Assembly: GCA_900473205.1 (NCBI GenBank)
Contig: UCLB01000004.1
Location: 62,001 to 126,000 of the forward strand
Origin: Hyphomicrobiales bacterium
Lineage (GTDB): Bacteria; Pseudomonadota; Alphaproteobacteria; Rhizobiales; Rhizobiaceae
DNA length: 64,000 nt
Direction: 5' to 3'
Each line of letters opens with the position of its first letter. Position 1 is the stretch's first letter. Below, in pieces: positions 58,849 to 64,000 of the stretch. The notes beneath the pieces are model-generated. The model saw nothing but the letters and a program-made list of their open reading frames with translations. It had not been told where the DNA came from and made no database searches. A program made the position numbers and the translations under genes.

Positions 58849-59040
58849 GATACACCCCAATTTACCACGAGCGCCCCAAGCTCCTCCTATGGGCACCGTG
58901 CTATCTTTCCTGTCTTTGCCCCAGCCTTCCGGGAGACAGCTTATGTCTCCGCCATTAGTACGCCCAGCATTTCAGTTTTATTACAATAGCACCACTTTTA
59001 TTTTTCTTTCGAATAATGGCGCTGGAGAATGGTGTTTCTT

Positions 59041-59532
59041 TTAAGCGTTGGATCCCGACCGCGCTTTGCTGAGTTCCGACGTCGTCTGTGTCAGACGTTC
59101 GGCCAGCACACGCATCACCTTGATCGTTACATCGGGGAAATCGGACATCAGCTTGAAGAATTGCTCCTTGCCGATCCGCAGTGCTTCCACGGACGTCGAG
59201 GCGCGCACGGTTGCGGTTCTGACGCTGTCGCAGAGAATGGCGATTTCACCGACGATGGCGTTGCCGCTCATTTCGGTCAACTTTATCTGGCCGGACGGCG
59301 AGTCTATCAGCACATCCACCTTGCCTGTCAGCAGTACATAGGCAGCATCGCCAAGATCACCCTGGCGGAACAACTCGTCCCCGGCATGGTAGGAAACCCG
59401 ATCAGATGCAAATGCCAGCAACTTCAGCTTGGAAGGTTCCATTTCGCTGAAGAAGGGAACGCGTTTCAGCATCTGAATTTCGTCTTTGAAAAGCATTGCC
59501 TTTTCCTGTCCGTGTTCCAGTTCGATCGCCAT
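59041..59532 (-). CDS. cyclic-nucleotide-binding domain protein
   Basis: A 163-residue protein made of one CNB domain, with the phosphate-binding cassette VGEIAILCDSVRTATVRA (Gly95, Glu96, Arg105, Thr106), the residues that usually contact cAMP or cGMP. It has no DNA-binding helix-turn-helix, so it is not a CRP-type regulator. It starts 3 bases after the ABC-protein stop. An internal ATG at 59496 (MLFKDEIQ) has a better ribosome site (AGGAAAAGG) and may be the real start, giving 151 residues. Confidence 0.88.
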   Translation of the reverse strand: MAIELEHGQEKAMLFKDEIQMLKRVPFFSEMEPSKLKLLAFASDRVSYHAGDELFRQGDLGDAAYVLLTGKVDVLIDSPSGQIKLTEMSGNAIVGEIAILCDSVRTATVRASTSVEALRIGKEQFFKLMSDFPDVTIKVMRVLAERLTQTTSELSKARSGSNA

Positions 59533-59535
59533 ACA

Positions 59536-62253
59536 CTACGCTGCGATCATTTCTTTGAATGTACCGTTTTCTTCCGAAAGAGTCTCGTATGTTCCATCTG
59601 CGACCACCGACCCATGGTTGATGACGATAACACGATCGAACATTTTTGACAGTGACGGGTTTGAGAGCACCCATAGCACGCCGGGATTTGCACCGTCGCT
59701 CTTCAGGAAAGCCATGACATTATCGACGATCTCCTGTTGCAGGCGATGGTCGAGACCGGGAAGCGGGCGATTGAGGACGTAATAGTCCGATTTTCTGATC
59801 AGCGCGCGCGCCAGATTGAGCTTCTGCCGCTGCAACGGCCCCAGTCGCTTGCCGCCTGCGCCAAGGTTGAATTCAAGGCCGACGGCCAGCACCTTGTCAT
59901 AAAGGCCCTGCTTCTTCATCGCATCGGCAACGATTTTCGTGATGCGGCGGGACGCATCGGCATAGCGATGGCTGATCTTGCCGAACAGGATGTTGTCGAG
60001 AAGGCTGGTCGATGTCGCATATTTTTCCGGATCATAGGGCTCGATCCAGCTGCGCAGGTCATCCGGCAGTTTTTCGTGGAACATGTGGCGCACTTCCACG
60101 ATCTTATCCATAACCTCCTGCGTCAAAAGGCCGAAACGCTGGCGCGGTTCGATGTAGAAGAAGCTGAGCCGCAACATGGCGCGCCGCTCCGCCTCTGTCG
60201 CATCCTTGTATCCCTTGCCCTGAAGGCGCTGCAGCATCTGCTGATAGCCGGGAATATCGTCCGCCGTCATGAAGGTGAGCTGCTGGAAGAAGGGGTGGTC
60301 GGGCGGCAGGTCGCTGAAGATTTCAACGACGTTTTCGGCAATCGTATAACCCATGGCGAACAGGGTTTCGGACAGGCCGGTGCCGCGCATCAAAGAGCGG
60401 AAATAGTCGCTGTTGATGATCATGCTACTGCCGGTCGCGGAATCGCGCATCGTGCCGAACATGATGTTTTCGCCGACCGTCGCCTCGGCATTGTAGCTGT
60501 TGGGCTCAAACGGCACGATCAGGCCACTGAGATTTTCCTTTTCTAGCTCCACGCGCAGCGCCTGACGCAATTCCACGATCCGCGCTGCCAGATGCAGCTC
60601 GGTCAGGGGGTCAATGGATGAGCGCAGCGCAAAATCGAGAACATCCTGCGAGAGCTGAACCGTATCGAGGACCGACAGCATGGCTTTCAGGAATTTTCCC
60701 TCTTCATCGCTTCCGGCGGGGCTGGATCCATAATCGATCCAGTCGCTGTTGATATCGATATCGGGATTTTGAGCGAGTTTGGCTTCGCGGATCTCCCATT
60801 TGCGATGTTCGAGTTCGGCACCTTCATACTCACGCGGCTTCAAAGGGGCGTGTTTCAGGCCGTAAACGAGGTTTTCCTTGAGGCTGTCATGGAAGAAATA
60901 GGTGTCGGCAGATACATAGGAGATGCGCCGTCCGGTGACGGATTCCGGCAATTCGTGAAGGTCAGTATCCCCGAACGTTATCTTGCCTGAGGTTGGCCAC
61001 AGGGTTCTGCCCAGTGCATCTGCCAGCGCTTCTGCCCCCGAGCCGCCGACGATTGCGATGCTTTCACCCGGATTGATGGTCATGGACGCCTGATCGAGAA
61101 GACGCGTGCCGCTATCGTCGTCCAGCGACAGCCCGGCGACAACGATAGGGCCGGTAATGGCCGCTGCCGCTTCCGGCGAAAGGGCCTGAATTTTCGAGTC
61201 GATCATGGTGGGTGAATCGAACTGCTCGAAAACCTGCTCGTATTTGACCTGAACGTCCTGACGGGCCTGATCCCAGTCGATCAGTTCCTTCAGCGGGCCG
61301 GGAAGTTCTTTGTAAGCGTTGATCACGGCCACCAGCTGACCGACATCGAGGCTGCCGCGCAGCGTCAGATAACCGCCCAGCGCGTAGAAGAAGAAGGGTG
61401 TCAGCTGCGCCAGAAAGTTATTGATGAATTTGACGATGAACTTCCACTGGTAGAGATCGTAGCGAATCTTGAAGATTTCGCCGAGCCGGTGGGCAGCATC
61501 CGCTCTTTCGTAATTGGATGTGTCATAGGCGTGGATCGTGCCGATGCCATCGACCATTTCACCGATACGGCCTGCCAGTTGCCGGGCGCTCAGCTGGCGC
61601 TGTCTGCCGAGTTCGATCAGGCGACGGCGCATTTTGGGGATGATGCCGACCTGAATGGCGGCCATGAAGGCGGCAATCAGGCCAAGCCAGAAATTCTGCA
61701 CGAGAATGAAGAAAAGCGCCGACAGCGCCTGTCCGCCCAGAAGGGCGGGCTGGACGAAGGCGTCACCGGTAAAACCACCCAGCGGCTCGACCTCATCCTT
61801 GATCATGCTGGAGATTTCCGCGCCTTTCACACGTTTGAAGTGGGACGGGGGAAACAGCAGAATACGGTCGATCAGCTGGAAGCGAATGCGGCGCAGGAGA
61901 CGCTCGCCGAGGCGGCCCTTATAGGTGTTGATGTAGTATTTGAAGAGACCGTTGATGATGACGAGTGCCAGAAACGTCAGGCTCAGCCCCATCAACATGC
62001 CAAGGCGGGTCAGTTCGATGCCCGGAAACAGCGTGATCTTCCCCATATAGGGCAGATCGAGCGTCAGATGCATGAAGAGCTGCGTGGAGTTCACGCCCTC
62101 GAAACCATCCCCCTGTATCGGGCCGTTGACGATCTGTTTGGGCAGGTCAAAGGCGAGGAAGTATGGGATCATCGAAAACGCGACGATCAGCAGAATGAAA
62201 AGCTGCTGCCGCCGTGTGTGATTCCAGATATAGCGGGTTAAACTTTTTTCCAT
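59536..62253 (-). CDS. ABC-exporter-like protein with degenerate nucleotide-binding domain
   Basis: A 905-residue protein. The N-terminal half (about 1-330) is a six-span exporter domain (RRQQLFILLIVAFSMIPYFL; LGERLLRRIRFQLIDRI). The C-terminal half is NBD-like but abnormal. The Walker A is GGSGAEAL (about 402), without the invariant Lys. The signature is LGPLQRQK where LSGGQ is expected (about 806). Walker B is YYVLNRPLPGLD, without the catalytic D-E. The segment between holds three copies of an ENxxxG-type element (ENLVYG, ENIMFG, DNILFG, about 461, 596 and 752). An insert of about 350 residues fills the space. It is probably not an ordinary ATPase. Confidence 0.85.
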   Translation of the reverse strand: MEKSLTRYIWNHTRRQQLFILLIVAFSMIPYFLAFDLPKQIVNGPIQGDGFEGVNSTQLFMHLTLDLPYMGKITLFPGIELTRLGMLMGLSLTFLALVIINGLFKYYINTYKGRLGERLLRRIRFQLIDRILLFPPSHFKRVKGAEISSMIKDEVEPLGGFTGDAFVQPALLGGQALSALFFILVQNFWLGLIAAFMAAIQVGIIPKMRRRLIELGRQRQLSARQLAGRIGEMVDGIGTIHAYDTSNYERADAAHRLGEIFKIRYDLYQWKFIVKFINNFLAQLTPFFFYALGGYLTLRGSLDVGQLVAVINAYKELPGPLKELIDWDQARQDVQVKYEQVFEQFDSPTMIDSKIQALSPEAAAAITGPIVVAGLSLDDDSGTRLLDQASMTINPGESIAIVGGSGAEALADALGRTLWPTSGKITFGDTDLHELPESVTGRRISYVSADTYFFHDSLKENLVYGLKHAPLKPREYEGAELEHRKWEIREAKLAQNPDIDINSDWIDYGSSPAGSDEEGKFLKAMLSVLDTVQLSQDVLDFALRSSIDPLTELHLAARIVELRQALRVELEKENLSGLIVPFEPNSYNAEATVGENIMFGTMRDSATGSSMIINSDYFRSLMRGTGLSETLFAMGYTIAENVVEIFSDLPPDHPFFQQLTFMTADDIPGYQQMLQRLQGKGYKDATEAERRAMLRLSFFYIEPRQRFGLLTQEVMDKIVEVRHMFHEKLPDDLRSWIEPYDPEKYATSTSLLDNILFGKISHRYADASRRITKIVADAMKKQGLYDKVLAVGLEFNLGAGGKRLGPLQRQKLNLARALIRKSDYYVLNRPLPGLDHRLQQEIVDNVMAFLKSDGANPGVLWVLSNPSLSKMFDRVIVINHGSVVADGTYETLSEENGTFKEMIAA

Positions 62254-62456
62254 GTAGGACTTCTGTGCCTTGCCAGACTGGAAGGTAATTGATGTTTTCG
62301 ATTGCGTCAAAGCCGCTCTTGAATGCAGGCAGATGTCGTTTCGAAAATGGAGAGAGTATGCGTGCTGCGGTGAACGAAACGGAACATGACGCCCAGGATC
62401 GGCGTGGTCCATTTAGTCACGAATTCGGCTGAATACGAGCCTTATAGCGCATTTCT

Positions 62457-64000
62457 TCAGAAACGAAATACACGGCTGCTGCCAAGCGCGCGAATTTCGC
62501 CCTTCGGCGCATCTGCTGACTGCTGGTCCAGGGGTATCAGTTCTATGCGGCGGCCCTCATCGGGGGGCAAGTGGAACCAGTCCTCAGCTGGCCGAAAGCT
62601 TTCCGCCGCAATGTGCACGGACTGTGCAAAACGATCGGTGGTGAGATGCGCGATCCACCGATCGCCCTCGCGCGTCACTTCGGCCTGAAGCGTGGCGGAA
62701 TGCATGGCTGTCTTGCGGCCAGTCGGAAAATGAAACGCGTCTGCCAGAAGCGCGCCGGTTTGCTGGTCGATCAGCCGCGCAACCGTCACATCGTGAGAGG
62801 GTGGGCCGAAACGATAGGTATAGGTGGTATCGAAGAACGCGCCGAACAAATCCGTGGCGGCGATCTTCTGTTTCCCGCGTGAAGCCAGGTTTAGGGCGCG
62901 CCTGCCGGTCACGACAGGCTGGAGACCATCCCGCAGGCAGGTGATCTCGACGACGGCGTCCACATCATCAGGGCTTTCATTGATGAGATGGATATCGAGG
63001 CCGTTCGTACCTTCATCCAGAAGCGTGATCTGTAGCGGGCGGAAGGCACGCTTCAGCCCGTAATAGGCGGCCTTCGGTTCTCCCGTCGCATCGATCACGC
63101 CCCAGCCGGGGCCGGGCAACAGATCCTGCAAAGTCCAGACCAGAGCGCCCTGACAGGACGAACCGATGCGACGCCATTCCGCGAATGTCGCTTCCATGAC
63201 TTCAGCGCTGACAGCGCGCGAAAGGTCGAGATATCGCTCACCATCCTCTCGGCGCAGGGTGGATGGCTCCACCTCGTAGAGCAGCTTGAGATAGTGATCT
63301 CGTACATCCTCGAAATCCCACGACGCACCGCGATCTCGAGGCACGTGGGCTTTCCATTGCGGATCGTGCACCGGCTTTGCGGGCAAGTGCTTGTCCAGCG
63401 TGCGTTGCTGCGGGACATTTGCGAAGGCGAGGCATTCTCCGGCAAAGCGCAGATCGGCGCGGCGCGCATCCTCCAGCGGTCGGCAATAGGCGCCGACACC
63501 GTAATAATGCCCGACTTTCTCGTTCGGAACGAATGGCAGGGCTCCACCAAAAGGGGAGTTGGGGACATAGGCGATATCAGGCCGCAACCGCCGGACGTGG
63601 GCGGGCAGGATTTCTTCCGTCAGCGGACCTTTCCAGAACTGTTCGGTTAGCCCTAGCATCGCCCCCTGCTGGTACATTTCGCTACCGCCGCACAGCACGG
63701 TCAGCGATGGGGAGAGTGCCGTATTCTTGAGAAGCTGCCAGATTTCCGCTTCGATATGGGCAAGGAATGCCTCATCCTTAGCCGGATAATCGAAATTCGC
63801 CAGCATCATGTCCTGCCAGACCATCAGGCCCAACTGGTCGCAAAGCCTGAAAAAGTCTGGCGTCTCGTAAGCCATCGTGCCGCCAATGCGGATCATATTC
63901 ATGCCAGCCTCGGCGGCCAGTCGAAGCCAGGGCTTATAATCGTCGGCGGTGCCGGGCAGCCGCACGATATCGGCATTGGTCCAGACCGCACCCCGGCAGA
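62457..64000 (-). CDS. GH2-family beta-mannosidase-like glycosidase (N-terminus beyond window)
   Basis: The frame runs off the window end, so only the C-terminal 514 residues are seen. It begins CRGAVWTNADIV, the start of the GH2 catalytic barrel, and continues with GMNMIRIGGTMAYETPDFFRLCDQLGLMVWQDMMLAN. The acid/base region is CGGSEMYQQG, with Ser before Glu where Asn is usual in clan GH-A, and a second Glu in RFAGECLAF is a candidate nucleophile. The C-terminal half has beta-sandwich domains. Relatives are beta-mannosidases; the substrate may be a surface glycan. Confidence 0.85.
   Translation of the reverse strand, partial: CRGAVWTNADIVRLPGTADDYKPWLRLAAEAGMNMIRIGGTMAYETPDFFRLCDQLGLMVWQDMMLANFDYPAKDEAFLAHIEAEIWQLLKNTALSPSLTVLCGGSEMYQQGAMLGLTEQFWKGPLTEEILPAHVRRLRPDIAYVPNSPFGGALPFVPNEKVGHYYGVGAYCRPLEDARRADLRFAGECLAFANVPQQRTLDKHLPAKPVHDPQWKAHVPRDRGASWDFEDVRDHYLKLLYEVEPSTLRREDGERYLDLSRAVSAEVMEATFAEWRRIGSSCQGALVWTLQDLLPGPGWGVIDATGEPKAAYYGLKRAFRPLQITLLDEGTNGLDIHLINESPDDVDAVVEITCLRDGLQPVVTGRRALNLASRGKQKIAATDLFGAFFDTTYTYRFGPPSHDVTVARLIDQQTGALLADAFHFPTGRKTAMHSATLQAEVTREGDRWIAHLTTDRFAQSVHIAAESFRPAEDWFHLPPDEGRRIELIPLDQQSADAPKGEIRALGSSRVFRF

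Overview
The window looks like chromosomal DNA of a Rhizobiaceae alphaproteobacterium, most like Agrobacterium/Rhizobium. The evidence is the clustered sdhCDAB and mdh-sucCD-sucAB-lpd genes, an F1-only atpHAGDC operon with no F0 genes beside it, an Omp19/Inh-type lipoprotein known from Brucella and rhizobia, and an adenylate cyclase with the architecture of Sinorhizobium CyaC. The sequence is GC-rich and densely coding. I see no rRNA, tRNA, IS element, prophage or CRISPR array.

Positions 1-18.9 kb are central metabolism. A partial EVE-domain gene and a small methyltransferase lead into succinate dehydrogenase (sdhCDAB), an Omp19-like lipoprotein, the ZapE ATPase, then malate dehydrogenase, succinyl-CoA synthetase and the whole 2-oxoglutarate dehydrogenase complex (sucA, sucB, lpd). 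A MAPEG protein, a LysE-type exporter and an unusual lower-GC lipoprotein gene lie between sucB and lpd. A near-identical palindrome lies upstream of both sdhC and mdh, and the gaps between mdh, sucC, sucA and sucB carry several RNA hairpins.

Positions 18.9-31.4 kb hold a BCCT transporter, a TraB/GumN protein, XerC, divergent PriA, a small membrane protein and the F1 ATP synthase operon. Positions 31.5-41.3 kb hold fdhD, an NtrC-type response regulator with its membrane kinase, and an OFA-family MFS transporter. That transporter is preceded by two tandem palindromes and a good sigma-54 promoter, so it is the likely target of the pair. Then come dxr, a PAP2 phosphatase and an FAD monooxygenase.

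Positions 41.3-55.9 kb are accessory glyco-metabolism. On the minus strand, an oligopeptide-type ABC importer (fused ATPase, binding protein, two permeases) runs into three glycosyltransferase genes. A GT32-like transferase, a GT4 plus polysaccharide deacetylase pair, a UDP-sugar dehydrogenase and a methyltransferase follow.

Positions 55.9-64 kb are the most unusual. A 275-bp nested palindromic element with perfect 25-bp terminal inverted repeats supplies the stop codons of both flanking convergent genes. Beyond it five co-directional minus-strand genes encode a GH2 glycosidase (cut by the window end), an ABC-exporter-like protein whose nucleotide-binding domain has lost its catalytic residues, a cyclic-nucleotide-binding protein, a metallo-beta-lactamase-fold hydrolase and a membrane/ferredoxin/cyclase fusion. 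Together they look like a cyclic-nucleotide signalling module tied to export or envelope glycan metabolism.
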